The notes beneath the pieces are model-generated. The model was not told the origin of the DNA. It searched no databases and saw only the letters and a program-made list of their open reading frames with translations. Made by a program: the position numbers and the translations under genes. A stretch of 64,000 nucleotides of DNA from Kuschelorhynchus macadamiae. Taxonomy: Eukaryota; Arthropoda; Insecta; Coleoptera; Curculionidae. The DNA is taken from NCBI GenBank assembly GCA_030620095.1, contig JAUTXW010003812.1, forward strand, positions 558,001 to 622,000, given 5' to 3'. Within the stretch, counting starts at the first letter, position 1. The number at the start of each line of letters is the position of its first letter. This document shows, in pieces, positions 1 through 12,257 of the stretch.

Positions 1-879
1 GGATTTCAGGTTTGACACTTTGTTAGTATCAATTTCGTTGATGAGCTTAATTAATAGTCTAGGAAACAAAATTTTTGGTATAGTTGCAGGTGTTTGCCCA
101 AGTCCCACATGCAGTTTTCAGTGGGCCAAAGAACTGAATACTTGCATCCTCGCTTTGTTATGATAGTTTTACGGCCCGAGTCATTCTATAAATTTGTCAT
201 AGTTTACTATATTACCTGTAGGAACATCAGCCAATGATTTATGTTTTGGCAAAGTCTAGGAGCTAAGACATCCTTATGATGCTTGAGAAAGGACTTGGCA
301 AATTCGATTCCAGGTAAATTGTTATTGAATTTTTTTATAGCTTTTTCCCCCCCTCGCAAGGTAACCTTTAATAAGAATTCTTAGGTCATACATAACAAGG
401 GGATATCCCCATTGAGCACAAGTCAGTAGACGGTCTATTATTGATTCCTCCTCGTACTCAGTCAGTACAGTTTGTCCACCTTGTCATTTAACAGCGTTTT
501 TTTCCTAATATATCGGCCTATTATTGTGAAATGGATCCCAAAACTCCTTCCCGCTTCTCGCAAACGCATGCCTTTGGACACAGCATCCACCGCCTGCTCT
601 AAAAGCACTTTTTCATGTTTCTTATATCGCTGTTCATAAGGATTTCGAAGTAATTTCTCGGCATCGTGGGTGTAGCTATTGGTCCGACTAAATTTCTTAA
701 TCTACAATAAAATATAAATGTCAAATTTCTAAGAAAACCTCCGATTGTTACAATTGGTACACTTTTTGTTCATACAAGTACCTACAGGGAGAAGGGAATG
801 GTGCGCGAAAAGGAAGACCAGAATCACCCTTTAAGGATGGAGGAAGGAATTTACGTTTGGGAAATGTCAGTCTTACAGT
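1..879. other. no gene recognised
   Basis: AT-rich sequence with stop codons in all frames and no protein motif that I recognise. It may be intronic or decayed repeat sequence. The short open frames here have no family resemblance. Confidence 0.5.
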
Positions 880-1190
880 TTATCGAGGAATCCGAACCTC
901 GACCATCCTCTCCACCTAAGAGGGTATGTGATGGCGGGGAGCGTAAATTTACCCCCAAACTACCACGGGAACATTCAGTTCCCCCGAGCTGGTTACCGGC
1001 GTGAATGGTAACGTGGAAAGTAGAATTCATTTTACACTCTTCCCTGTTGAAATTTTAAAACCACTAATATTAGCTAAGACACGAACCCATGACCTACGAG
1101 ACCAACACCGGTATAAACCTAAAGCTTTCGCTCTCGCCCACCGGCTCGCCATTTCAGGTTATATTATCATCAATCTTCAAGTGACATAAA
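880..1190. repeat. dispersed repeat, copy 1
   Basis: The stretch from CTCCACCTAAGAGGGTATGT to the ACACTCTTCCCTG motif near 1045 aligns with 7185-7325, where the same order of blocks occurs (CTCCAC, GGGTCTGTGATGG, ACTACCACAGGAACC, TTTTACACTCTTCCC). The two copies are diverged but collinear, so this is a dispersed repeat of unknown class. The open frames across it are not credible genes. Confidence 0.55.
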
Positions 1191-1515
1191 CGAGACAGTG
1201 TTACCAACTTTTTTTCAGGGTGCAGCATTTTATACGATGTCTACATCATAGACAAGGACTATATTTTTTGTTTGCAGTTACAATGAAAGATTTGGTGTTT
1301 TGCCACGTGATATGGAAAATCAAAGTTTTGTAGCTATTCACCACCTAGTAGCTATAACAACAACACCGAAATAACGAGGACCGGGCATTGTGACGTCAGA
1401 TTTGCATGACATGAGCACAGCGAGGTGATACGTCGCGCTTGACCGATGACATGACGTTTAAGATTATTAGTTTTTTTATCGAAAACAAGTTTTTTTTGTG
1501 GATAATATAGTGACA

Positions 1516-1665
1516 ATGCCGTATTCCTGTTGTGTAGCGGGATGTCGGGTAATTATAAAAATGGACCGATAGTGATTTCTAATAAATGAGTAGCGGCTAT
1601 TTACAGAGAAAAATTTACCCCATCTAAATTCAGCAGTGTCTGTGACTTACAATTTGCCAAAGAAT
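1516..1665 (+). pseudogene. THAP-domain relic
   Basis: An ATG at 1516 opens a frame reading MPYSCCVAGCR, which has the Cys spacing at the start of a THAP zinc finger. After one frame change the text continues NYKNGPIVISNK and stops, and about 60 bases further on a segment reads KFTPSKFSSVCD, which resembles the later part of the domain. THAP domains bind DNA and are common in P-element transposases and host proteins. Frame breaks and in-frame stops show it is dead. It could be the 5' end of a decayed P-like or other THAP-bearing transposon. Confidence 0.35.
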
Positions 1666-2040
1666 ATAATATAAGAAATTGGTCTACAGTAACGGATTTA
1701 AAAACCAGCGATACTATAATCGTAAGTCTGAAAATTCCTAGATTAAAACAAGATGCCATGCCTACACAAATCCCAAACTGTCTTTCCTATTTATCCACAA
1801 CTGTAAAATTGCGCAGAAGTTGTGCTTAAAGTTACATTGTTTATATTCGAGTATTCTCCAGGACCAGTTTCAAAAATAAATCGGCTTTTTTATATCTGAG
1901 CAACTAAAATTACATACAATAAAGCAAGATATCGTTATACAAACAATACTATGATGTTAGCTTCAATTCTTCAAACAATAAGTCCGCACGCTTACAAAGA
2001 CTTAAGACATTTACATTATTACCTCCAGATACAGTAAAAA
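1666..2040. other. no gene recognised
   Basis: AT-rich sequence between the THAP relic and the 3' end of the leftward LINE. I see no coding or structural signal here. Confidence 0.5.
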
Positions 2041-2045
2041 CCCTT

Positions 2046-2070
2046 TCATCATCATCATCATCATCATCAG
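2046..2070 (-). repeat. (TCA/TGA)n microsatellite, LINE 3' tail
   Basis: Seven to eight CAT/TCA units on the plus strand lie immediately beyond the C-terminal coding fragment of the leftward LINE. Position and sequence fit the tandem-repeat tail of an RTE-type insertion. Confidence 0.7.
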
Positions 2071-2075
2071 TGGCT

Positions 2076-2453
2076 TTACAACTCTTCGTGGGTCTTGGCC
2101 GCATTTACTATTGCCCTCCATTCCTGTCGATCCTGTGCCACTATTTCCCATTGTCCTACGCCCATCCTTTCTAGATCTTCTCTGACAGCATCTTTCCATC
2201 TTTTTCTAGGTCGGCCTACGGATCTTCTGCCATCCGGTCTTTCCCAAAACACATTGTTTATAAGGCGGTCATTTCCGCTCCTTACCACATGTCCAGCCCA
2301 GCGTAATTGGTTGGCCTTAACGAAACGGACTATATTTTCTTTGCCAAACAGTAGCTCTAGTTCTTGGTTGTACCGTCGTCGCCATTCGTTTGTGTTTTGA
2401 TCTGTACACGGTCCATAGATACTTCGCAGTATTTTGCGTTCCCAGACTAACAA
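2076..2453 (-). pseudogene. LINE C-terminal domain fragment
   Basis: A 125-residue open frame with the text RWAGHVVRSGNDRLINNVFW, followed by GRRSVGRPRKRWKDAVREDL. This Trp/Arg-rich block is typical of the region after the reverse transcriptase in RTE-like elements, where the gene ends close to the 3' repeat. It is out of frame with the upstream RT fragment, so it is part of a broken polyprotein rather than a separate gene. Confidence 0.75.
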
Positions 2454-2662
2454 CTTGTCTATTTCCTTTTTGTTTAATGTCCATGTCTCACTTCCATAGG
2501 TGGTTACTGGTCGTATTGTTGTTCTATATAACTTGACTTTTGTTCTTCTACTAAGGAGCTTCGACCTTATGAGATGCTGAATTGAAAAGGATGCTCTATT
2601 TCCCGCAAGTATTCTTGCCGCAACATCTTTTTCTACCTTGTTGTCATTTGTGATGATTGTTC

Positions 2663-3720
2663 CTAGAATTCTTTGACAACCTCGAAGTTGTGGTCATTGA
2701 TCGAGACATTCTGCCTTATTCTCTGCCGAACATTTTTTGAAACAACCATATATTTTGTTTTGTCCACGTTTATTTGTAGACCCATAGTTTGTGCTGAGTT
2801 TTCAAATTGTGAGAATATATCTTTTACTTCAATTGTTGACTGAGCTATGGTATCGACGTCATCAACAAAGGCAAGTATCATTTTTGGTCCCGGTGCGGAT
2901 ATGTCTGATCTTAGGTTTGGATGTACTCTTCTCATTGCATACTCCAAGGCGATGTTAAATAATAAAGGTGAGAGAGGGTCTCCCTGTCTTAGTCCTGAGT
3001 TTATGCCAATGGCCTTTGATGTTTTTCCGCCTACCCTGACTTGCGTAAAAGCCATTTATGCATGTTTTTGTTATTGAGTTTTTTGGAAATACCCAATTCA
3101 ATTATCGCTGCCCAAAGCGCTGCGCGATCAATTGAGTCGTAGGCCTGTTTAAAATCAATAAAAATCTGGTGTACGTCTCGATTATACTCCCAATGTTTTT
3201 CAAGCAGTTGACGGATTGTAAATATTTGGTCTATAGTAGACCGACCTGGTCTAAAACCACATTGGTAATCGCCGATTATCTCTTCTGCATATGGTAGCAG
3301 TCTCCTCAACAGCACATTGGCGAGTATCTTATATACAGTGCTAATCAAAGAAATTCCCCTATAGTTCTTGCATTCGCTTTTTTCGCCCTTTTTGTGTATT
3401 GGGATTATTAGACTTCCCCTCCACTCTTCTGGTATTATCTCCTGCTCCCATACATCTTTAATGATTTGATGTATTTTGACTTGCATTTCATGCCCTCCCT
3501 TCTTAATTAGTTCAGCTTCGATGCCGTCCATACCAGGGGATTTGTCATTTTTTAAGGGCGCTATAGTTGTTCCAACTTCTGCTACAGATGGTGGGTGTAT
3601 TTCAGGCTCGGCTGTTTGGTATTTAGTGTCAATAGAGTTTTGATTACGATCAGTATAGACATTAAGCAATTGTTCAAAATATTCTTTCCATCTTTCGATT
3701 ATATTATTTTCCGATGCCAA
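2663..3720 (-). pseudogene. reverse transcriptase, frameshifted
   Basis: Two overlapping minus-strand frames make one RT domain. The first (3720-3031) carries NDKSPGMDGIEAELIKKG, KNYRGISLISTVYKILANVL, GFRPGRSTIDQI and FIDFKQAYDS (finger and palm motifs, including the first catalytic Asp). The second (3055-2663) carries SGLRQGDPLSPLLFN and FVDDVDTIA, where the usual YADD box reads FVDD. A frameshift lies at about 3050. The enzyme would copy element RNA at a nicked target, but the frame break makes this copy inactive. Confidence 0.85.
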
Positions 3721-3816
3721 TAAGTCCCCATTTCCAGCTCTCCCGAAACCTGGTGTTCTTATGTAGGAACCTCTTTTGTGTTGTTTTACTTCTTTGTAGA
3801 ATATTTTACTTCGGCT

Positions 3817-4299
3817 TTATCTATATTCCTGTTCAACTTTTTTAATTTGTAGTTCTAAGTGTTGTCTCTTTTTATTTTTTATAGTTCTTCTTGCCAAAGT
3901 TTTTTCTCTGTTGTACTGTTCCCGTGTTTCGGCTGTTGGATTCGACAAGTACTGTATCCTTTTTTTGTTCTTTTCTTTTAGAGGATTCTCGCAGTCCTCA
4001 TCAAACCACTTTTTTGTTTTCTGGCTTTTCTTTTTTCCGATGCATTTTTTCGCGGTCTCCGTGATAACGTTCTTAATGGTGTGCCACTCTTGTTCTATGT
4101 CCATATTTTCGTGTCCTTCCAGCATTTGAAATTTGTTGGCAATTTCTATTTGGTACTGATGTTCTTTCCCTTGTTCTTGTAGTTTTTCCACATTCCATCT
4201 ATCGATTTTAGTCTGTCTTATCGTTGTCTGTGTGGATAGTTTTGTTCGTAACTTGACTTTTACTAAAAGATGATCCGAATCACTATCAGCTCCTCTCAT
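3817..4299 (-). pseudogene. LINE endonuclease-RT linker fragment
   Basis: A 160-residue lysine-rich frame. Its start has SDSDHLLVKVKL, which is the SDH motif that closes the AP-type endonuclease, and the rest is a charged helical linker (KKSQKTKKWFDEDCENPLKE). It is separated by a frame change and an internal stop from the main endonuclease fragment upstream at 4397-5080. Confidence 0.7.
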
Positions 4300-4396
4300 A
4301 CTTCGTGTATCAATGATGTTACTTGAGTGTCGGCCATCAATAAGTACATGGTCGATTTGGTTGCGGGTTCTTTAGTAATTTTATGTATATTTTTTC

Positions 4397-5080
4397 TTAG
4401 GAATTGGGGCATTTAATGACCATATTGCAGCCTGCCGCAAAATCGACTAGACGTGAACCATTATCATTTGTAGTTTCATGCAGGGTATAGCTACCTGCTA
4501 CTGTCTTTAGGTATTCTTCTTGGCCCACTTTTGCATTTAGGTCCCCAAGTACTATTTTAATATCGTGTCTATGAGCTGCAGTATATAGCTGGTTTAAGGT
4601 GTCATAGAATTCTTCTTTCTCTATATTCGCCGCTTCTTCTGTTGGAGCGTGTACTGAAAATAGCGTTATGTTATGCCACTTTTCTCGAAGCCTTAGTACA
4701 CAGACCTTTTCGTTGACTGGTTTAAAGTCCAAGATCGCTGTCCTGACTCTTTCACTGACCACGAAACCACATCCCCTCTCATGGCCGGACCAAAGAACCA
4801 ATGATTTTTCCATGTGAATTGTTCCAGATCCTATCCATCTTATCTCCTGTATGGCTGTTATATCCATTTTAAGCTCTTCTAGTTGTTTTATGGCTCTCGT
4901 AGCAATTCCAGGTCTGTACCAACTCAGTACGTTCCATGTTCCCAATAGAATGTCCTTTATCCATTGCTTACGTCTTTTTATTTGAGGATCCGTCCTAATC
5001 CGAGTCGCTGGCCCATAGCATAACCCCCTTTTCGGAGGACTATTTCTTCCGCTCTCGTCAGCCCTGACCCTATTTCCCAC
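4397..5080 (-). pseudogene. LINE AP-type endonuclease fragment
   Basis: A 227-residue frame with the endonuclease motifs in order: GTWNVLSWYRPG (catalytic Asn), IQEIRWIGSG (catalytic Glu), VHAPTE and LGDLNAKVG (Asp and Asn). Such domains nick genomic DNA to prime reverse transcription. The closing SDH motif is in the next, frameshifted fragment. Many insect genomes annotate such copies as craniofacial development protein 2-like, which is a mis-annotation of LINE endonucleases. Confidence 0.8.
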
Positions 5081-5150
5081 TGGGGTTGGTTACCCAGTCT
5101 TCTACAGGGTTGCTCAGGTTCCCGGGGTTTACCAACTTGGAGGTGAAAGT

Positions 5151-6454
5151 CGGAATTGTGTAGGAGTGGCTAAGTGACACTAACCGGAATCGGTATCATA
5201 TATTGCGCATCACTACACCTCTAAACCCTTTGAAGTTCTTTATTGACTGACCCTACACTGGAAGAAAAAATATGTCACTTGGCTACGCAAAAACCTTCAG
5301 TTCACAACTGACCCCTCTTTAAACCAAAAGCCCTTCAAAGATTTTAAAAATATACCTATTTTTTAATGCTAAAACGGCGCGAAACTTAAGGCAAAGTACG
5401 CGTCCGGCATGGACTGCAAGCCTAGGCAAGCTCAATACGTTTCCTACATATGATGACGTCACACGCGAGTGTCGAGTCCTGGTTATTTCGGTGCTGTTAG
5501 CTATACATCCCGTCTTACGGTATTCGGTTAATAGATTCATCTATCGATTCATTTTTGTAGAATGGTCAGATTCATTTGAATAACCTCCTTAGATTTTGTC
5601 TCTCTTTTTGAGATGTTTTGATTAACTTGGCAAAATCAGATGAGGGTTTTAATTGAGTATGCTTGGTCGACCACTTTCACCTGTGATATCCTGGGGTAGA
5701 CAAATCTAAGTATATCTTGGAGATTTTCTCTCAAGTCCGATAAATTTTCTTGAGCCTGTTGGTATTTAGTGTTTCAGTTGAATTCGATCCCTCTTATAAT
5801 AGAACTTTGTTACTCGACTAGTTTTTGGCCGAGACATTCTGGTACTGTACGCTAGTAGTTGTTTTTATAAACAGCCCTTAAAACTTCTTAGAAGTAAGTA
5901 TCTATCTCTAGATTTATTATTTTCATAGCTTTTGAATTAACATCTAAAATCTATCAGTCAAGCTTAAAGTGCTGATAAAAAAAATAACTTTCGGCAGGCA
6001 AATCGCAGTTACTCTATTTAAGTCAAATTATTGTATTATGGAACCCCATTCAAACCTTTTAAAGTAAATCAGCAAATAATTGCTACAGCTTGCAGAGCTT
6101 TTCAGCATTTAATTCGAGATAAAATAACTTACAGAGCCTTTAAAGTTCAAAAGCTTTTTGCAATTTTAATTTTGAAAACTTTAAATTCTGACACCGTAAA
6201 CTATACTACATATTTAAGTTGATTAAGGTAAAATTTAGATATCATCATCATGATATGTTGTATCTTTATTTGTATTTGAAATCACTTTAATTATTTTTTC
6301 AACGTTGCCCCTAAATTTTGGGCATTGAGAAGTGGTGTTTCTTCGTTGAAATTAACAAAGTAAGACTCCTATATAACCACCAGCTTCGCCACCGTCAACA
6401 AATAAAATGTCAAATTAACATTTTGACAGTGGTTACTATAGTAGTAAACAAGCC
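5151..6454. other. no gene recognised
   Basis: Mixed AT-rich sequence with a GC-richer patch at about 5370-5520 containing TGACGTCA-like sites. No protein family resemblance was found in the short open frames. It may hold the LINE 5' UTR and unknown repeats. Confidence 0.45.
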
Positions 6455-6800
6455 AAGCATGCAAACTTAAATTACTTGAATGGAAGTATTTTATCTGTAT
6501 GTTTTTAAACTATGAAATATATTTTTAGAAACATTTATAACTAACAGCAAAAGTTATGGTACGAGCGGGGATAGAACCCGCACCTCTGGATCACTACTCC
6601 ATCCAGTTAGAATATTTGGCAGGACCATAAGGGTTTGAATATGTACAAGTTCTAACGAATTTCTTACAACGGTACAATAGCGCAAGGGGTTAGAGCGATG
6701 GACTAGTGATCCAGTGGTGCCGGTTCGATCCCCGCTCGTACCATAACTTTTACTGTTGATTATAAATATTTCTGAAAACTTAAATTAGTTGCATTTTTGA
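6455..6800. repeat. tRNA-like inverted repeat (SINE-like fold-back)
   Basis: A tRNA-shaped sequence occurs at about 6672-6744 on the plus strand: GGTACAATAGCGCAAGG at the 5' side, an anticodon loop CTAGTGA with anticodon AGT (threonine) between GGA/TCC stems, a T-arm GGTTCGATCCCCGC and an acceptor end CTCGTACC. The 3' half of the same sequence lies inverted at 6560-6615. Flanking sequence is also inverted (AGCAAAAGTTATGGTACGAG near 6547; its complement near 6737). This looks like two head-to-head copies of a tRNA-derived SINE or tRNA relic. Stem mismatches make a working tRNA doubtful. Confidence 0.6.
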
Positions 6801-7159
6801 TAGATTGTCATCAACAAAGTTTTTCCGAAGACAATGAGCGATTCAGACAAAATCATTTATACTCCTCCTCAATTGAGAAAAGCCGCGGAAAGTTTGAAAA
6901 AAAATAAATAATCGAATAAAATTGAAATATTTTCGTTATTCAATAAATATCAACATTTACGTGGGTCGAAAGTGACATTTACCAGGGTGAAAAGTGATCG
7001 CTTTCCACCTAGCTAAATGTCACTTTTCATCCGGATAAATGTCAAAGTCATAAATATATTTCTTTCAAACTTTTAAAATGTCAGAAATGTCAACATTACA
7101 TACGTTGTTGTAAATAAAATAATTTACGTCTGGGAGATATTAGCCAATCGAACTCTACA
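6801..7159. other. no gene recognised
   Basis: AT-rich sequence with two AGTGACATTT-type motifs close together (about 6972 and 7019). No coding signal was seen. Confidence 0.4.
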
Positions 7160-7400
7160 GTTCAACTTTCGCTATCTCCTCCACTTGACAGGGTCTGTGA
7201 TGGTGAGGAGTGTAAAATTACCTTTATACTACCACAGGAACCTCCGTTTCCGTCTTAGGTTAACGTCGCGACTCATATCATAAAGGTGATATTAATTTTA
7301 CACTCTTCCCTTGTTTAGCAGTGACGTAAAAATTCATTCAAATATTTTCAATTAACATCGAAAAGTAACTCTGTCGTACTAGGGGTTCAAACTCAGGCCT
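7160..7400. repeat. dispersed repeat, copy 2
   Basis: Collinear with the repeat at 880-1190 (see there). Just after it, GGGGTTCAAACTCAGGCC resembles a pol III B box, so a tRNA-derived SINE origin is possible but unproven. Confidence 0.5.
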
Positions 7401-7657
7401 CTTTATAGCCGCAGCCTTAACACAGTACATAGTAGACCAGGGTCCAAAATATAGCCTTTAACAAGTTACTCAAGAATATGTTTTACCTGTGTTAATCCAT
7501 AGACCAATTTTATAATTAAATTTCTTTGATAAGTTTGAATAGTTAAATGACCGCAAGATACAGTTTAGATTGCCTTTCTGATACTAAATAAAATGAAATC
7601 AGATTTTAAATGAATAAGAGTTTATAGTTTTTAAGTTACAGGCTGTAATGTTATCGT

Positions 7658-7873
7658 TTGTTCTTTGTGTTCATTATGTTTGCCTTATACTTTCTGAGAA
7701 ATGGCGTAGAATTATTGTTGCGATTTTCATCTTTTGTGTTTTCGTTGTACTTACTAGAAAAGGTATTAGAGGAAGGAAAACATATTACAGGAAAGATATT
7801 AAAGCTTCCCCACTTTCTTAGAAGATTACTCTTGCCGGGAGTTATATCAAAAAGGCCAAGACAATGTTTTTGA
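7658..7873 (+). other. short ORF in palindrome left arm, mirrored in right arm
   Basis: A 71-residue frame with hydrophobic N-terminus and the text LPHFLRRLLLPGVISKRP. Its reverse-complement relative at 14091-13903 reads LLHFLRRLLSSGVS. Both lie in matching positions of the palindrome and have diverged by indels, so conservation of a protein is not shown. I do not recognise a family. Most likely decayed transposon sequence. Confidence 0.3.
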
Positions 7874-8212
7874 ACTTTTTATTTATTCAGAAATCGGGCG
7901 TTCTTTTTTATATTAAAATACTAGATTTTCTGCTCACCTGTTGTTAAGCCTAGAAAGATTTTGGTGTAACTTAAACATTTATTTAATTTAAAATACATAT
8001 GCTAAGTAAAATTTATTGTACGTAGCAGACTAGTTAAATATTACAATAGATCAATATAGCTACGCAGTAGATCGAACAAGGAACGCAACATTCAGGCCCT
8101 CCAAAATGGATGCAGGCTTCTTTTTAATTACCTAATTTAAAAAGTGACAATTACTTTTTGACTTGTCCAAAAAATTTACCGGGGTGAGTCATTATATTTT
8201 ATCCCTACCTCG

Positions 8213-8660
8213 AGGGTTTATTAACGAAGATAGAGAAAACGTGTAAACACAAAAGCTTATAGGTTTCTGATAAACCACCAGAATTCGTTATGAAATGCCT
8301 AACAGTATGCCCTAAAAATATAACGAAATACATTTTTTTAAATGGAACACTTTGTATTTTTACAGTTTTTATGTATGTTCTTTGTTTCCTGATTTCAAAA
8401 ATATATAATTTGACTGCTTTGGCGCAACCCGCTTTTCAATTATTTTGGTTTAACTGTAACAAGTAATGTTGCAGTTAAACTAAGATAATTAATATAAACA
8501 CGTTACGCCAATATAATTAAATTATATATTTTCGAAATCAGTAGAGAATTGCCATTCATAAAAATGAACAATATACTTCCATTTAAGAAAATACTTATTT
8601 CTTACCCTACGTTTTTTGTATGTACACTTTTTCTCTATCTTTGTTAATAAATAACCCTAT
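8213..8660. repeat. small fold-back element inside palindrome left arm
   Basis: The flank AACGAAGATAGAGAAAACG near 8223 is the complement of TTTTTCTCTATCTTTGTTAA near 8627, and the centre near 8462 has GGTTTAACTGTAAC facing GTTGCAGTTAAACT. This is a MITE-like hairpin of about 445 bp. Part of its centre (ATTATTTTGGTTTAACTGTA) is repeated at 9846-9865 beside the first (TA)n tract. Confidence 0.55.
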
Positions 8661-9409
8661 AAGTGGATGTCGTAATATAACCCAGCTGGTTCATACAAAT
8701 ATCTCGAAAAGCGGAAAATGTTCCTCTTCCTGTATAAGTTAATATGTTTACAACTGCTTTTTGATTAAAATATTATTTAGCGTTGTTTCTTTGATTTAGT
8801 TGTTCTGGTTTTTGTAGGAATAAGTTTGTTTTCTATTAAAACTCCTAGACACTTTATTTCAAGCTAATCTTTATCAAATTTCAACCCCATAGATTAACAG
8901 CCAAATTCAATATTTCTCTTTTAACTAAAATATCTCTTCTAATATTTGGTGATTGGAAACGCCACATCTCGTTCCCGTTCGCGAGTGGAGGATTACCGTA
9001 CCAAATAATATAGTTTCGGAGAGCAATGTTTACGGACCGATTCAAGGCGTCGCGTCCTGTTTAAATGAGTTATCTATTGTGTAAGCTATAATGTGTCTTT
9101 GATATTACGTATAAAAATATAGAATTTTCCCAATATTTTGAAAATACTGACTGGATATAAGTTGTATTAGATATTTTTGGGAGTTCTTTATAGAAATCAA
9201 AAATGCAAACATATTACTAAATTTTGCGAAAATTTAACTTATATTCGTGGAGGTTTTTTTATAAAACGTAAATGTTTATTTGAACCAAACCTCTATTCAA
9301 TGCAATTATTCTTGTGAATAGTTTTATTTAAAATTTCGTATATATATTTGTATTTAAAACCTAAGCTCGCTTTCTATATAAAACATTTTATATTTGGAAT
9401 TAGATGGAA

Positions 9410-9835
9410 ACTTGTATGGAAATTTAATCAAACGTGTTAATGACATACCACTCAAAAAATTTTCATAAGACTTCCTAGACAATAGATTCTGAACTGATAA
9501 TGTTATCTTTGTATATTAAAGCTATTTTATCAATAGCCTGATGTGACTGGCCAATATCCACTATTGTGCGTTGTACAGTGGTGTTCTCCTTTCATCCACT
9601 TTTTCTCTGGGGAAAAGGTGCTCCATGACGATATGTTTCAACCTATAGTGCGATACTTTCTGGATATTAAATTAATTTTTACCCTACGGAATTATGTACG
9701 TGTAAAACAGAAATAAAGTTTTTTCAAATTTAACTAAAAATTCTGGTTAGCCAAATTAATTTCTTAGCGGCTTCAGTAGCTATAATAATGTGGGGTTAAG
9801 GTAACTATAATAAAAAAACTTGGTAATTATATATT
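9410..9835. repeat. direct repeat of 10250-10665
   Basis: Both segments contain ACTCAAAAA.TTT.ATAAGACTT, TAAAGCTATTTT, CTTAGCGGCTTCA and AACTATAATAAAAA in the same order and spacing. The copy at 10250-10665 is the one matched in the right arm of the palindrome; this copy is extra and more diverged. Confidence 0.6.
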
Positions 9836-9868
9836 AATCAGATCAATTATTTTGGTTTAACTGTAACA

Positions 9869-10029
<161 letters not shown>

Positions 10030-10839
10030 TTAATTGTAATAAACAATGGCTAAATTGTCCATAAAATCCTCTATAAAGGAATTTGATTATATCATCAATA
10101 TATTACAACAGTTCCTGTAATAAAAGTTCTGAAGACACGAAATTAAAACCCCTTTTTTATTTGAATGAAACATTAATTCGATTCTGATTGACTATTACTG
10201 TTGGGTACAGTTTTTGAACTAGCTTTTAACTTTTTATTTTTGAAATAGACGAAAATAATCAACCTTCTTAATGACACATCACTCAAAAACTTTTAATAAG
10301 ACTTACTAGACACCAAATTCTGAATCGATAGAATTTTGTATACTAAAGCTATTTTTTAAATAGCTTAATGTAATTGGCAGTTATCCGGTTTTGTGATTTT
10401 TGTAGTGGTCTGGCCAATCCTCTTCTCAACAACTTTTTCTCTGAGGAAAATTTGCTATATGACGATAGGTTTAAACAGATAATGTGGTACTTATTGAACC
10501 TTGGGATAGCTTTACCCTAGTAAATATACGTGTAAAACAGAAGTAAAGTACTTATTTAAAATTTAACCGAAAAGTCTAATTAGCCAAGTTAATTTCTTAG
10601 CGGCTTCATTAGGTATGATAATGTAAGTTAAAGTTGTGTTAAAGTAACTATAATAAAAACCTGTTAATTTTACATTATTTCTTATATAATAATTTTATTG
10701 CGCTTAACAAACTGTTTAGTCAACACCACCTAATAGATTGACAGAACAATGCCTCTTGCTGTGTAGCTTTGATTGAATGCAAAAATGTTCAGAGCCTCTC
10801 AGATTAAAGCCTGCTCCATTTTAAAAATAAGAGTATTCT

Positions 10840-10995
10840 TTCAGGTCGAGCAAGTGTTACTAACTTGGGCTTCACGTAGATATCCCCCAAGCACAACAGT
10901 CTGGTGATGATTTAAGCCCGACACCGACCAACTAAATGGTTCGTAATTTTCTCTATTTCAGCACCAAACGGTCAGTATGCAGTTTATATGATATT
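10840..10995 (-). pseudogene. LINE 3' fragment within palindrome
   Basis: CCCAAGCACAACAGTCTGG followed by a CTCTATTTCAGCACC block matches, in order, the 3' end of the LOA-type LINE at 51130-51230 (CCCAAGCAAAGCAGTCTGG, CATCTACCTCAGCAC). The mirrored copy is at about 12720-12850. A retrotransposon tail was therefore already present before the palindrome arms formed. Confidence 0.55.
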
Positions 10996-11428
10996 TAAAA
11001 CACGTGAAACAAAATAATCACATGTATTATTGGAAACGAAATTGAAAAAAAAAAATAGAAACCAGGAATGCTTTTTAAAACTAAATTACCCAGTAAATCT
11101 TTCCGTAAAGCGATTACCTGCCTCAATGCTTGACAAGTTAACAAATTCGAAACTAAATCTTTGATCCCAATATCCGATATTCAAGCATCACTTGCAATGC
11201 AGCTTTAGGTAAATTAAAATAGTTCTAGATTGAATTTTCTACAAGCTCGGTTACGAGGTATAACAAATGGGCAAATTAAAATAAGGATCAATTACAAAAT
11301 AAATATAAAAAATAAAATTCTTATTTTTCTTTTTCGTAAATTGATAAAAAGTAAAATAACTATAAAGGTGCACACATTCGTTCTAAATTACAGCATTAAC
11401 ATGATAACGTTTTTCATGTTTCTGTAAT

Positions 11429-11695
<267 letters not shown>

Positions 11696-11697
<2 letters not shown>

Positions 11698-11894
11698 GTT
11701 CTGAAAAGAACAGTTTTGCTGACGTTTCGCCAAAATCACATTTGGCATTTTCGAAGCTTTCTTTCTCGCGTCCGAATAGAGACTGTCTTGTCTGTCTGAT
11801 TCAGTCTCTATTCGGACGCGAGAAAGGAATATATCGAAAATGCCAAATGTGATTTTGGCGAAACGTCAGCAAAACTGTTCTTTTCAGAACGACA
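11696..11894. repeat. palindrome core hairpin
   Basis: The left arm (11696-11789) and right arm (11803-11894) are near-perfect complements with a 13-base loop. The arms include GACGTTTCGCCAAAATCACA and its complement. Such a hairpin between two TA tracts would extrude readily as a cruciform. Confidence 0.9.
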
Positions 11895-11963
11895 GTAGTG
11901 AACGGATGTACACCCGGAATGAAAACACATTGTATTTTTCCATCCGTGAAGGAGTAAAAATCA

Positions 11964-12257
<294 letters not shown>

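Larger units (their letters stand above)
2041..5150 (-). mobile_element. RTE-like non-LTR retrotransposon, decayed
   Basis: On the minus strand, fragments of one LINE polyprotein follow in order: apurinic-type endonuclease (5080-4397, with its C-terminal SDH motif in the next fragment), a basic linker (4299-3817), reverse transcriptase (3720-2663) and a C-terminal region (2453-2076). The element ends in a (TGA)n repeat at about 2046-2070 on its own strand, as is usual for RTE-type elements that end in short tandem repeats rather than poly(A). Several frameshifts separate the domains. The 5' boundary is uncertain; GC-richer 5' sequence seems to end around 5150-5250. RTE/BovB-type is the best clade guess from the protein text, not a phylogenetic result. 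Confidence 0.8.

Noticed and set aside
798..1189. Two adjacent short open frames suggesting a gene
   Set aside because: They cover a dispersed repeat whose second copy at 7160-7400 does not conserve the frames.
6672..6744. Functional tRNA-Thr gene
   Set aside because: Stem mismatches and a second inverted partial copy suggest a SINE-like relic; kept only as a repeat.
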